Notes under the pieces: generated by a model
What the model saw: only the letters and a program-made list of their open reading frames with translations
The model's database searches: none
What the model was told of the DNA's origin: nothing
Source: Bacillota bacterium
Lineage (GTDB): Bacteria; Bacillota; Bacilli; Alicyclobacillales; SLC66
Length of the DNA: 43,049 nucleotides
Direction of reading: 5' to 3'
Assembly: GCA_021820975.1 (NCBI GenBank)
Contig: JAKADA010000016.1
Location: 1 to 43,049, forward strand
Shown here: one piece after another, positions 7,292-15,309 of the stretch
Layout of the letters: each line of letters opens with the position of its first letter
How positions within the stretch are numbered: position 1 is the first letter of the stretch
Program-made: the position numbers and the translations under genes

Positions 7292-8455
7292 TTACTGGTA
7301 TTGAATTCCTGACATCGAGTGTGTGGCATCCAACAATTTCGCAGGTGGATTAAACCATTGTGGTTGCAACAAATACAAGTCTGTCGGTTCAGGTTCGGCA
7401 CTTGGCGATACGGTCGTTAGATATTCTCGCGACCATGTTGGATCAAAGTACACCCACGTAGCATGGATCCATGCTCGGTTCCATGCATGTCCGGTATTGC
7501 CATTGTCAGCCACGCTTGATGATGTGTCCTGTGCATAACCGACAACCATTTGTGTTGGGATTCCGAGGGCGCGCAAAAGAGCATCACCGACATTAGCATA
7601 ATCGACGCAAATTCCACGTTTTGTAGCAAGCGTTTCTTCGCTGGTGCTCCACCCGTAACCGTTATTGCGCAGCAATGCTCCGTTGTACCCGATGTGTAGA
7701 GCTTCCCAGTTGTACACTGCCTGTGCTTTTTGCATTGCCGTCGTATCACCTTGCGTAATCGTATGCGCTAAGGCAATAATGGCAGGGTCAGAAGCATCCG
7801 CCCATACGGAAGTCAGCAAACCCAAAGCCTGATCGGAATCTTGACCAGAAAATTTCAGCGTAAAAGGTTTTGTCGATGATTGTACGTTGGTTGCAAACGT
7901 ATAAGTTAAGCTTGTCTGCGCTGTGTCTAAAGGCGGTGCTGCCTGTATTTCATAGGTATCTGCCGGAAAAGGAATGTGTAAAACGGCTGCAAATGTTCCG
8001 TTTTTAAGAACGGGTACAGGATATTGCCACGTGACAGGATCAAGCGTGCGTTCACCCAAGTCATCGATCTGCACCCAAGCGCGTGTCACCACAGGTTTGC
8101 CTGCTTTTTTCACAACATGCCCATAGACAAGGACAGTAGGTTGACTTTTATTGTACACGACGCCTGTTAAAAGGACAGGCGAATGATCAGGTGGTAAGAT
8201 AGGTGCCTGGTGCAAGGATGGATTTTTTGCTATCGACAACAGGGATGGTATTGCGGACAAAAGATCGATACCGCTAGAAGAAACGTAAGGCATCACGTAA
8301 GGTTGTATGACTGCTTTACTTGTTTTTTTTACGTGAGTTGGCTTTGGCACTGTTTGTGCAAATGCAGTTGGCGTGATCTGTTGCATCCCCAAAGCAGTTA
8401 GCGCGATAAGCGTGAGAGAAAGAATAGATGATACCTTGCGCATATGATGGAGCAT
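7292..8455 (-). CDS. Secreted transglutaminase-like cysteine protease-fold protein
   Basis: 387-residue exported protein. The start has GAGGAGG 8 nt upstream and opens a signal peptide (cleavage near AFA-QT). Residues of about 90-200 form a beta-rich domain. The C-terminal half is a transglutaminase core: the catalytic cysteine in KRGICVDYANVGDALLRALG, the histidine in GHAWNRAWI and the aspartate in YFDPTWS. All three triad residues are present, so it should be catalytically competent as a peptidase, amidase or cross-linking enzyme at the cell surface. Its substrate is unknown. It is monocistronic with its own terminator. Confidence 0.9.
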   Translation of the reverse strand: MLHHMRKVSSILSLTLIALTALGMQQITPTAFAQTVPKPTHVKKTSKAVIQPYVMPYVSSSGIDLLSAIPSLLSIAKNPSLHQAPILPPDHSPVLLTGVVYNKSQPTVLVYGHVVKKAGKPVVTRAWVQIDDLGERTLDPVTWQYPVPVLKNGTFAAVLHIPFPADTYEIQAAPPLDTAQTSLTYTFATNVQSSTKPFTLKFSGQDSDQALGLLTSVWADASDPAIIALAHTITQGDTTAMQKAQAVYNWEALHIGYNGALLRNNGYGWSTSEETLATKRGICVDYANVGDALLRALGIPTQMVVGYAQDTSSSVADNGNTGHAWNRAWIHATWVYFDPTWSREYLTTVSPSAEPEPTDLYLLQPQWFNPPAKLLDATHSMSGIQYQ

Positions 8456-8555
8456 ACAGGTCGCCTCCTCAAAATCGAATGTGTGCGGTCATTATAGCAC
8501 CAGATTCTTAGTGTAGTCTTTGTATCTTCTTGGTCATCAAGGTATATTTGTAGCA

Positions 8556-8587
8556 AAATAAAAAAGCATCTCCAGCGGAGATGCTTT
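8556..8587 (-). terminator. Terminator of the cold-shock gene
   Basis: An 11-bp stem (8563-8573 with 8577-8587) with a 3-nt loop is followed on the minus strand by TTTTTTATTTTG. Confidence 0.92.
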
Positions 8588-8608
8588 GAAATAAGGCCAA
8601 GATATCGC

Positions 8609-8806
8609 TTACAATTTTACAACGTTTGCAGCTTGTGGGCCACGTTGTCCTTCTACGATGTCAAATTCAACTTGTTGTCCTTCTTCAAGAGTGCGATAGC
8701 CGTCTCCGTTAATTGCGGTATAATGTACGAATACGTCATTGCCACCTTCGACTCGGATAAATCCGTAGCCCTTCTCACCATTAAACCATTTAACCGTTCC
8801 TTGCAA
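8609..8806 (-). CDS. Cold-shock protein (CspA/CspB family)
   Basis: 65-residue OB-fold nucleic-acid chaperone. RNP1 (KGYGFIRV) and RNP2 (NDVFVHY) are intact, and the C-terminus QRGPQAANV is typical. The start is TTG, since no ATG fits the MQGTVKWF N-terminus; AGGAGG lies about 9 nt upstream. A leader of about 50 nt lies between the predicted transcription start and the TTG and contains a small AGTAC/GTACT hairpin, as is common in cold-shock mRNAs. Confidence 0.96.
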   Translation of the reverse strand: MQGTVKWFNGEKGYGFIRVEGGNDVFVHYTAINGDGYRTLEEGQQVEFDIVEGQRGPQAANVVKL

Positions 8807-8864
8807 TGAAAAAGCCTCCTACGGAAGTACAAAACGTACTCACATTGTATTAACCTGCATTTGT

Positions 8865-8893
8865 AGCATAGCATCGTAACCTATAAATGTCAA
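8865..8893 (-). promoter_or_regulatory. Sigma-A promoter of the cold-shock gene
   Basis: On the minus strand, consensus TTGACA (8888-8893) and TATGCT (8865-8870) have a 17-bp spacer. Confidence 0.85.
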
Positions 8894-9016
8894 ACGATTT
8901 GTACTATGCCAAAGGTTAAGTAAATAGCCGATTATTGATCGTTGTTCCTTGCACCGTTAAGAGGTATCATAGTAGACATTGTGTATTGCGTTTGATAGAT
9001 AAGGAGGAACGTCGCC

Positions 9017-9970
9017 ATGGCAAAATGGCTTCGCTTAGTATCGAGTTATGCTGTAGGCATCGTCCTTGGTGGGGCAGTTTTTGGCGGCCTGACCTACGCA
9101 AGTGCTGGTATTCGCACATTGCCTGCGCATTTTGCAAATATCGGTATTCATGTAAATAACAACACGATTAAAACAACTGCAGAGCCTTTCATTTATAACA
9201 GTAACGTTTATGTACCCATCAGTACGATCGCACATGGCCTTGGGGCGAGTGTTGCTTGGGATGGCAAGACGCACGAAGTGCTTGTTAGCGATAAAAATGT
9301 CGCCACGACCAAACTTGGCACCTTAAATTATTACAGCTTGCCTGTGTATTCCGGAACGCACACCGTACTTTATGGTGGTCAAACCTACATTGCAGGCTTT
9401 GCATTAGCGTCGGTCGCCGATGTTCCGTACTACATCGATAGCGCAAAAAACACGATGTACTTTGGCACGGTACCACAAACAGGTATGCCGCTTCGTTCTT
9501 TCATCGATGTACGAGATTACGGGGATTATGCGAAAAGTATACAAGGGATGGTCGGACCTGACTACGGTTGGACCGATGGTGCACCAAAGATAGACGGTAT
9601 TTTATATTCCAATGCGAACTCCATTGTTTGGGCGAATTCAGGCGCCAATTCACAAGTGCCTGGTGTCATGTACAACTTGAAAGGGAACTATAGTTTGCTT
9701 ACAGGATCGTTTGGCCTTGATGACGCATCGGATGCCAAAGAAGAAGCACAACTGACCATTTTAGGTGACGGTAAGCAATTGTATCAATCACCATGGCAAG
9801 CGCAAGGTGCGCCCGCCACAGCGGTTAGCGTCGACGTCTCTCATGTGAAACTTCTGACGATCGAGTTCTCGGTGATGCAAAATAGTACGAAAACGGTGTA
9901 TACAATGGGACAGGCACTGCCAAGTTCCCTGCATGTCGATATCGACTTTGCTGATGTGCGTGTCCACTAA
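9017..9970 (+). CDS. Secreted CuAO-N stalk/NPCBM-like surface protein, paralogue 1
   Basis: 317 residues: an N-terminal hydrophobic export signal (VLGGAVFGGLTYAS), then a copper-amine-oxidase N-terminal-like 'stalk' domain (VNNNTIKTTAEPFIYNSNVY with VPISTIAHGLGASVAWDG). The C-terminal half looks like an NPCBM carbohydrate-binding module (YNLKGNYSLLTGSFGLDD, ILGDGKQLYQS, VDVSHVKLLTIEFSV). No catalytic domain is seen, so a wall- or polysaccharide-binding role is likely. The start follows AAGGAGG. Only 24 bp separate it from its paralogue, so the two form an operon created by duplication. Confidence 0.85.
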   Translation: MAKWLRLVSSYAVGIVLGGAVFGGLTYASAGIRTLPAHFANIGIHVNNNTIKTTAEPFIYNSNVYVPISTIAHGLGASVAWDGKTHEVLVSDKNVATTKLGTLNYYSLPVYSGTHTVLYGGQTYIAGFALASVADVPYYIDSAKNTMYFGTVPQTGMPLRSFIDVRDYGDYAKSIQGMVGPDYGWTDGAPKIDGILYSNANSIVWANSGANSQVPGVMYNLKGNYSLLTGSFGLDDASDAKEEAQLTILGDGKQLYQSPWQAQGAPATAVSVDVSHVKLLTIEFSVMQNSTKTVYTMGQALPSSLHVDIDFADVRVH

Positions 9971-9994
9971 ATCACGCCAAAGGAGCGTTTTATA

Positions 9995-10963
9995 ATGAAA
10001 CAAAAAACGATGGTTATGCTTGGCGTGTTGACAAGTGCGATGATTTTTGCCACATCAGGGTACGCTAGCACTGGGCTTCATGATATTCGAGCCTCGTTTG
10101 CCAACATTAAACTTGTTGTCAACAACAAGGTGATAAAAACAAGCGCAGAACCGTTTATCTACAATCAAAATGTTTATGTGCCTATCAGCGCGGTGGCGCA
10201 TGCTTTACAAGCATCCGCGAAATGGGTCAATCGTCCAGCCAGTGTTTTTGTTAACAATACCGTTCAACCGGTCACCGTTTATGATAATGGCCAAAAGCTG
10301 CCATCAGGAATTACCGATGGTAAGACATTTTATGATGTGCCTGCGACTGACGCTGCCTACGTCAATGCGTTTGGCTTAACGCCTACGATCGATTCTTCTG
10401 GTAACGTCTCTTATGAGGCACAAACGCCACCGTCGTTTGCCCCAGGTAGCACAGCTTTAATGAGCTTGACGCCGACTAAATTGATCGGTGACTTTAGTAA
10501 TTCACAGCTCTACCCAGCGGGTCAACTGTCAGGCTACTGGCCAGCTACGGTACTTGGCACGATGTACCCAGGCCAATTTACTATCGAGTGGGCTGTGACG
10601 CCTTCGCAAAATGCAGTCGTCCCTGGTGTGGATTACAATTTGCAAGGTAAATACACGACGCTTACTGGCTCGTTTGCGATCGATGACTTGTCGAAAAACT
10701 TCAATGGCTCTGTGCAACTGACCTTTGTGGGTGATGGTAGGATACTTGGTAGTACAGGCTACGTGCAAACGGGTCAGCAACCGGTACCTGTATCGATTTC
10801 CGTCACAGGTGTTCAGACGCTTGAAGTGCAGTATCAAATAAAATCTGCTCAGGGTATCGTCACGAATATGGGCAGTACGTATACGGCACCCTCCGTTAAT
10901 CCTGACGGATCTAAGACAGATCCTATTCTTGTGACCGACTTTATGAACGCGGCGCTACAATAA
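9995..10963 (+). CDS. Secreted CuAO-N stalk/NPCBM-like surface protein, paralogue 2
   Basis: 322 residues, same architecture as its upstream neighbour: signal peptide (cleavage near GYAS-TG), stalk domain (VNNKVIKTSAEPFIYNQNVY, VPISAVAHALQASAKW) and NPCBM-like module (YNLQGKYTTLTGSFAIDD, FVGDGRILGST, VSVTGVQTLEVQYQI in outline). The middle section has diverged strongly. The start has AAAGGAG upstream. No clear terminator follows; the next promoter begins about 65 bp downstream. Confidence 0.85.
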   Translation: MKQKTMVMLGVLTSAMIFATSGYASTGLHDIRASFANIKLVVNNKVIKTSAEPFIYNQNVYVPISAVAHALQASAKWVNRPASVFVNNTVQPVTVYDNGQKLPSGITDGKTFYDVPATDAAYVNAFGLTPTIDSSGNVSYEAQTPPSFAPGSTALMSLTPTKLIGDFSNSQLYPAGQLSGYWPATVLGTMYPGQFTIEWAVTPSQNAVVPGVDYNLQGKYTTLTGSFAIDDLSKNFNGSVQLTFVGDGRILGSTGYVQTGQQPVPVSISVTGVQTLEVQYQIKSAQGIVTNMGSTYTAPSVNPDGSKTDPILVTDFMNAALQ

Positions 10964-11027
10964 GAATCAAACATGTTGTGCGGGATAGTAAGTTTAGACC
11001 ATTTGCATTCTATTTTTCGACAAACGC

Positions 11028-11056
11028 TTGTCAAAACGTGTCGAAATTAGTAGAAT
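11028..11056 (+). promoter_or_regulatory. Promoter of the LCP-tagA operon
   Basis: TTGTCA (11028-11033) and TAGAAT (11051-11056) have a 17-bp spacer. An inverted repeat TTTCGACA (11015-11022) / TGTCGAAA (11039-11046) brackets the -35 and enters the spacer, which is suitable for an operator. Confidence 0.6.
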
Positions 11057-11071
11057 AACTTTCATCATCAT

Positions 11072-11170
11072 ATATGGTTGGTTTCGAAAGCGAGCATATC
11101 TCGGTCCCCCCCGGGATACCAACCCCCACTGTCCGCTCGCTTTCGAATCAGCCATATTTCTTTTTTATTT
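11072..11170 (+). promoter_or_regulatory. Structured 5' leader with terminator-like end, upstream of the LCP gene
   Basis: A 13-bp perfect stem (11083-11095 with 11135-11147) is extended by an outer ATATGG/CCATAT stem (11072-11077 with 11152-11157) across a small internal loop. The 39-nt apical region is C-rich and can itself fold (TCCC with GGGA). TTCTTTTTTATTT follows. Placed about 15 nt after the predicted transcription start, it looks like an attenuator or a riboswitch-like element. It matches no riboswitch consensus that I know. Confidence 0.6.
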
Positions 11171-11222
11171 GGGACATACTAGGCAAAGACTTTTGAACAC
11201 TCGCTCTATTCGGGGGTGCCCT

Positions 11223-12233
11223 TTGCCACGGTTTCGTCTCACCATCGTATGGATTGTACTCTTATGTGGACTTTCTGCGCTCTTTGCTACGCGTGGCTTG
11301 TGGCATAGTCAGCCTACGGTAATTCAGGCCTTGGTGTCGCCTGAGCAGGAAAGGGCGACTGACGCTCATCGCTCAGTACAGACATCTCATAAGGTAATCA
11401 CGTTACCCGCTTTCGATCCCAGTTCGGTATATGCCCGCCATGCGTTTGATGTACTTGTAGCGACGCACCCGCAGACGCAAAATATCACTTGGCTTTTAGT
11501 TGGCTCAGACAGTCGAAATGGCGAGCCTGCCCGCTCCGATGCCTTGATGATTGCACGCATTTCCCATCAAGATGGGAAGGTTTTTTTGTTGTCGGTGCCA
11601 CGCGATACGCGTGTTTTTGTGTCCGGTTATGGTTTTACAAAAATCAATCACACATTAGCCTACGGTGGCCTTTCCTTATTAAAGGATACAGTACAAAAAA
11701 CGTTGCATATCTCGATTGATCACGTCGCTATAATTGATTTCGCGGGATTTCGCGAATTGATCGATGCGTTAGGTGGCGTACCAATTCGTGTTGATCATGC
11801 GCTTCATTATGATGATAACAGCGATGGAACACATATCAATCTTACGCCCGGATGGCATAAGCTGTCGGGCAAGCAAGCTTTGGATTATGTACGTTTTCGG
11901 CATGATACGATGGCAGATACAGGGCGCATGAAACGCCAGCAACAATTGCTGTCAGCGATCGGAAAAATGCCTGTGCCGATCGACCGTTGGTGGGGTGTTA
12001 GCGCGGCAATGTTTCATTTGACCACGCATGTGAAACTCGATACAAGTATTTTTGATGCGTTGTCACAAGTCGGAAGACTCGCTTTAGCGCCGCGTAAAGT
12101 AACGATACAAGCAAGGACGCTCGCAGGTGTTAATCGGGTAGACCATCACGATCGATTGTGGTATTTTTACGTCGATGAGCAAGATATTCAAGTTTTGCAT
12201 CGACAGCTTGCTCAATTTGATCGGGAAAAATAG
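11223..12233 (+). CDS. LytR-CpsA-Psr (LCP) family wall-polymer ligase
   Basis: Membrane-anchored phosphotransferase that attaches teichoic-acid-like polymers to peptidoglycan from a polyprenyl-phosphate carrier. One N-terminal membrane helix (LTIVWIVLLCGLSALFAT) precedes the LCP domain: WLLVGSDSRNGEPARSDALM, LLSVPRDTRVFV with catalytic-site arginine and aspartate, GGVPIRVD, and ALDYVRFRHDTMADTGRMKR. The start is taken as TTG, six bases after GGGGG, since it places the helix at the very N-terminus; a longer in-frame reading would translate the structured leader. It is followed at once by a TagA-type gene, consistent with a wall-polymer operon. Confidence 0.92.
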   Translation: MPRFRLTIVWIVLLCGLSALFATRGLWHSQPTVIQALVSPEQERATDAHRSVQTSHKVITLPAFDPSSVYARHAFDVLVATHPQTQNITWLLVGSDSRNGEPARSDALMIARISHQDGKVFLLSVPRDTRVFVSGYGFTKINHTLAYGGLSLLKDTVQKTLHISIDHVAIIDFAGFRELIDALGGVPIRVDHALHYDDNSDGTHINLTPGWHKLSGKQALDYVRFRHDTMADTGRMKRQQQLLSAIGKMPVPIDRWWGVSAAMFHLTTHVKLDTSIFDALSQVGRLALAPRKVTIQARTLAGVNRVDHHDRLWYFYVDEQDIQVLHRQLAQFDREK

Positions 12234-12242
12234 GTGTATTCG

Positions 12243-12974
12243 ATGGTTCGCGTGTTAGGTATTCCTTTTGCTAATCTGACGACTTTTGAAGTTGTGCAAC
12301 ATGGTAAGCAATATTTAGCAGACGATAAGCCCCACGTGATTATCACGGCGGGGCCAGAGTTCGTGATGCAGGCTTTAGCCAATTCAAGTCTTTTGGCTAT
12401 CGTTAAAAAAGCAGATCTCATCACGCCCGATGGCATAGGCATCGTGCTTGCGGCTAAATGGTACGGTACGCCCTTAAAAGAACGTGTCACAGGGGTTGAA
12501 TTGACGTCACAGTTAATCGCCTATGCTGCGCAGGCAGGTTTACGTGTGTACCTGTTAGGGGCGTCACAAGATGCGCTACAAGCTGCTATAGAAACGTTAA
12601 AAAAGCAACACCCTATGCTGATGCTCGCCGGAAGAAACGGGTATTTTACGGAAGAAGATACAGAGGCTGTGATTCAGAGTATTAAAACGTTTGCGCCGCA
12701 TCTACTGCTTGTCGGGCTTGGCCAACCGAAACAAGATCAATTTATCGATCGTTATCGCGATGAACTGCATATTCCTTTAGCGATGGGGGTCGGTGGTACG
12801 ATCGATGTGCTAGCTGGAAAAGTGAAGCGAGCACCACAATTTTTTCAAAAAGCGAAATTGGAATGGTTTTACCGTTTATGCAAAGAACCGCGACGCTTTC
12901 GCCGGCAACTTGCTTTACCGATCTTTGCGTGGCGTGCATTTCGAGATGCTGTAGGTACACGAGCCAGACAGTAG
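12243..12974 (+). CDS. tagA: WecG/TagA/CpsF-family glycosyltransferase
   Basis: Probable N-acetylmannosaminyltransferase adding the second sugar of the wall teichoic acid linkage unit on undecaprenyl-PP-GlcNAc. GT26 family marks: TPDGIGIVLAAKW with the catalytic aspartate, GVELTSQL, VYLLGASQDAL, LLVGLGQPKQDQF, GVGGTIDVLAGKVKRAP and the basic C-terminal RLCKEPRRFRRQ that holds the protein to the membrane. The ATG at 12243 is used because AGGTG lies 6 nt upstream, partly inside the LCP stop; a GTG at 12234 directly after that stop lacks a site. Length is normal for the family. Confidence 0.93.
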   Translation: MVRVLGIPFANLTTFEVVQHGKQYLADDKPHVIITAGPEFVMQALANSSLLAIVKKADLITPDGIGIVLAAKWYGTPLKERVTGVELTSQLIAYAAQAGLRVYLLGASQDALQAAIETLKKQHPMLMLAGRNGYFTEEDTEAVIQSIKTFAPHLLLVGLGQPKQDQFIDRYRDELHIPLAMGVGGTIDVLAGKVKRAPQFFQKAKLEWFYRLCKEPRRFRRQLALPIFAWRAFRDAVGTRARQ

Positions 12975-13101
12975 GCAAAATGGTCCATTTGTAAGATTTG
13001 TGTGATTCCCCAAGAAGTGTTGGCCTGATTTTTATGGCTTTAAGAGACACTATGACTACGCTGCTGTCTGGCGATGATCATAGCGTAAGGAGGAATCGCA
13101 T

Positions 13102-13320
13102 ATGTCAAGTGGATTTACGCAAGTGGTCAAAGGTGCACATAAAGCTCTGGATGATATGAAATATGAGATTGCATCGGAACTCGGGTTACCTGTCTTTCAA
13201 GGCAGCGAGGACTATTGGGGGCACATCATGACCAAAGATGCAGGTACAGTCGGCGGTCATATGACAAGAAAATTGGTGGCTTTTGGTGAACTCGCTCTAA
13301 CGCAATCCCAGCAATCCTAA
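13102..13320 (+). CDS. Alpha/beta-type small acid-soluble spore protein
   Basis: 72-residue DNA-coating protein of the spore core. The two conserved blocks are visible: MKYEIASELGLPV, which contains the germination-protease region, and GTVGGHMTRKLV. The insert SEDYWGHIMTKDA resembles the family's GxYxG/KxxG middle section. AAGGAGG lies 8 nt upstream of the start. It should be transcribed by sigma-G in the forespore; I could not identify a convincing sigma-G promoter. It is direct evidence that the organism sporulates. Confidence 0.95.
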   Translation: MSSGFTQVVKGAHKALDDMKYEIASELGLPVFQGSEDYWGHIMTKDAGTVGGHMTRKLVAFGELALTQSQQS

Positions 13321-13343
13321 GCTAGTGCATGGTAGCTTATTTG

Positions 13344-13369
13344 CAGGGGGTGCCTAAAGGCATCCTCTG
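13344..13369 (+). terminator. Terminator after the spore-protein gene
   Basis: An 11-bp stem containing two G-U pairs (13344-13354 with 13359-13369), with a TAAA loop, is followed by a short T-rich run. A weaker AAGCTA/TAGCTT hairpin precedes it around the stop codon. Confidence 0.6.
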
Positions 13370-13393
13370 TTACTTGTTCGTGCTGTTCTTTGA

Positions 13394-13422
13394 TTGACAC
13401 ATAGGCTTGTCTATAATACATT
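13394..13422 (+). promoter_or_regulatory. Promoter of metK
   Basis: Consensus TTGACA (13394-13399) and TACATT (13417-13422) have a 17-bp spacer. A TATAAT at 13412-13417 would instead pair with TTGATT further upstream at 16 bp. Only about 38 nt remain before the start, so there is no room for a SAM riboswitch. Confidence 0.6.
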
Positions 13423-13459
13423 TACAGTGGTCTTTTTCATAGTAGTGGAGGTGGACTAT

Positions 13460-14665
13460 ATGGCAAAACGTAAGTTATTTACATCTGAATCGGTTACAGA
13501 AGGTCATCCCGATAAAATTTGTGATCAAATATCTGATGCGTTGCTTGATGCTTTTTTGAAACAAGATCCGTATTCACGTGTGGCCTGTGAGACGTCCGTA
13601 ACGACTGGACTTGTCTTGGTTGCCGGGGAAGTGACCACAGAAGGCTATGTCGATATTCCGCGTGTTGTGCGTGAGACGATTCGCTCTTTAGGGTATACGC
13701 GCGCCAAATTTGGCTTTGACGCAGATACGTGCGCTGTCATCACATCGATCGATGAACAGTCGCCTGATATTGCGATGGGTGTCAATAAGGCGCTTGAAGC
13801 ACGTAAAGGGGAAGTTACGGACACGGAGATTGAAGCGATCGGCGCTGGTGACCAAGGTCTGATGTTTGGCTTTGCGGTCAATGAAACGCCAGAACTGATG
13901 CCGCTTCCGATCGCACTTTCGCATCGCTTAGCGCAACGTCTGGCGCAAGTGCGAAAAGATCGATTGGTCAATTATTTGCGTCCTGATGGTAAAACGCAGG
14001 TGACTGTCGAATACGAAGAGGACCGTCCAGTACGCATTGATACGATTGTCATTTCAACGCAACATCATCCTTTAGTCGATCATGATACGATCGAAAGGGA
14101 TCTGAAACGTCTAGTTATTGACGCTGTGGTTCCAAAAGAGCTTTTGGATGAGCACACGAAATACCTCATTAATCCGACGGGCCGTTTTGTGATCGGTGGG
14201 CCACAAGGCGATGCAGGGTTAACAGGGCGAAAGATTATCGTAGATACGTATGGCGGATATGCACGTCATGGTGGCGGTGCTTTTTCGGGTAAGGATCCGA
14301 CGAAAGTAGACCGTTCTGGTGCGTATGCGGCTCGTTATGTTGCGAAAAATGTGGTTGCTGCAGGACTTGCTGATAAGTGCGAAGTGCAAATTGCGTATGC
14401 GATTGGTGTGGCACGACCTGTATCCGTACGTGTGGACACGTTTGGGACGGGCAAGATCGCGGATGACTTGATTGAAGACCTTATCGAGGCACATTTTGAT
14501 TTGCGCCCAGCAGGGATTATCAAGGCGCTTGACTTGCGTCGCCCGATTTATCGGCAAACGGCAGCTTATGGTCATTTTGGCCGTCCCGATCTTGATCTTC
14601 CCTGGGAAAGAACTGATCGCGCGGATGCACTTCGCCAAGCAGCAGGTTTGACTGTAAAAGCGTAG
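13460..14665 (+). CDS. metK: S-adenosylmethionine synthetase
   Basis: Makes SAM from methionine and ATP in the cytoplasm. 401 residues, full length. Signatures: [20 protein letters not shown] at the N-terminus for ATP binding, the [10 protein letters not shown] nucleotide motif, and [19 protein letters not shown] for the phosphate-binding loop. The start at 13460 has GGAGGTGG about 6 nt upstream and matches the family N-terminus; an upstream in-frame start would add 22 unrelated residues. It is monocistronic with its own promoter and terminator. Confidence 0.98.
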   Translation: MAKRKLFTSESVTEGHPDKICDQISDALLDAFLKQDPYSRVACETSVTTGLVLVAGEVTTEGYVDIPRVVRETIRSLGYTRAKFGFDADTCAVITSIDEQSPDIAMGVNKALEARKGEVTDTEIEAIGAGDQGLMFGFAVNETPELMPLPIALSHRLAQRLAQVRKDRLVNYLRPDGKTQVTVEYEEDRPVRIDTIVISTQHHPLVDHDTIERDLKRLVIDAVVPKELLDEHTKYLINPTGRFVIGGPQGDAGLTGRKIIVDTYGGYARHGGGAFSGKDPTKVDRSGAYAARYVAKNVVAAGLADKCEVQIAYAIGVARPVSVRVDTFGTGKIADDLIEDLIEAHFDLRPAGIIKALDLRRPIYRQTAAYGHFGRPDLDLPWERTDRADALRQAAGLTVKA

Positions 14666-14729
14666 TGACCCCCATAAACGGTTAGTATGGTAACGAATAC
14701 TGATTAGGTAAGACCCTAACCCCAATTAA

Positions 14730-14762
14730 CGCAGGGATCATTGAATCCCTGCGCTTTTTATA
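14730..14762 (+). terminator. Terminator of metK
   Basis: A perfect 9-bp stem (14730-14738 with 14745-14753) with a 6-nt loop is followed by CTTTTTATATT. Confidence 0.93.
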
Positions 14763-14828
14763 TTGTAACGTTCTTATTGTTTTGGCATAGACTGTTGCCA
14801 CCAACAACCTGACAAAGGGGAGATTGGT

Positions 14829-15260
14829 ATGACAACGGTACTAGTCCTACTGCTCGCGGCATATGGTTTGATCATGGCAGCATGGCAAATTTGGCGACGC
14901 GCTAAACGGCAAACGAAATCATGGCTGCCTACGGTGGTTGTCGTCGTGGCCGATGCGAGCGATTGGATTGAGTGGTTCGTGCGAAAACTCTCTCTTGAAT
15001 CGTATGCTAGTGGCAAAGATATGGCGGATATTTTAATCGTTGATCGCAGTTCATCGCTTGAAACCGCACGTATTGTAAATCTTTTGCAAAAGTCGTATTC
15101 TTTTGTGACCTACGTCGCAAGTTCGGATGCGCGCAAGTGGCTCGACGTAGCGACACTTTTAGACGCACGCAATCGCAAACAAGCGTTATTTTTGGAAGTA
15201 AAGAACGAAGCGGACGTTTCTTTAGCTATCCAAATTATTAGTCACTTCTTTCTCGAATAA
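14829..15260 (+). CDS. Small membrane-anchored protein of unknown function
   Basis: 143 residues, not recognised. One N-terminal membrane helix (TTVLVLLLAAYGLIMAAWQI) is followed by a basic stop-transfer (WRRAKRQTK) and a cytosolic part with two beta-alpha units (LPTVVVVVADAS and DILIVDRSSSLETARIVNLL). These resemble the nucleotide-binding start of a GT2-like Rossmann fold, but no DxD motif or full domain follows. The start has AAGGGGAG upstream. It lies 49 bp before the diguanylate cyclase and is probably co-transcribed with it, so a role in that signalling unit is possible but unproven. Confidence 0.75.
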   Translation: MTTVLVLLLAAYGLIMAAWQIWRRAKRQTKSWLPTVVVVVADASDWIEWFVRKLSLESYASGKDMADILIVDRSSSLETARIVNLLQKSYSFVTYVASSDARKWLDVATLLDARNRKQALFLEVKNEADVSLAIQIISHFFLE

Positions 15261-15309
15261 TTTGCTATACTGTATCCAAATGTTCCTTTCCGTGTTGGGA
15301 GGATGGTTT

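Noticed and set aside
13370..13459. SAM riboswitch before metK
   Set aside because: A promoter ends about 38 nt before the start, and the conserved S-box stems are not present in the interval.
13321..13459. Recognisable sigma-G promoter for the spore protein or metK
   Set aside because: No pair of boxes near the expected spacing was convincing upstream of either gene.
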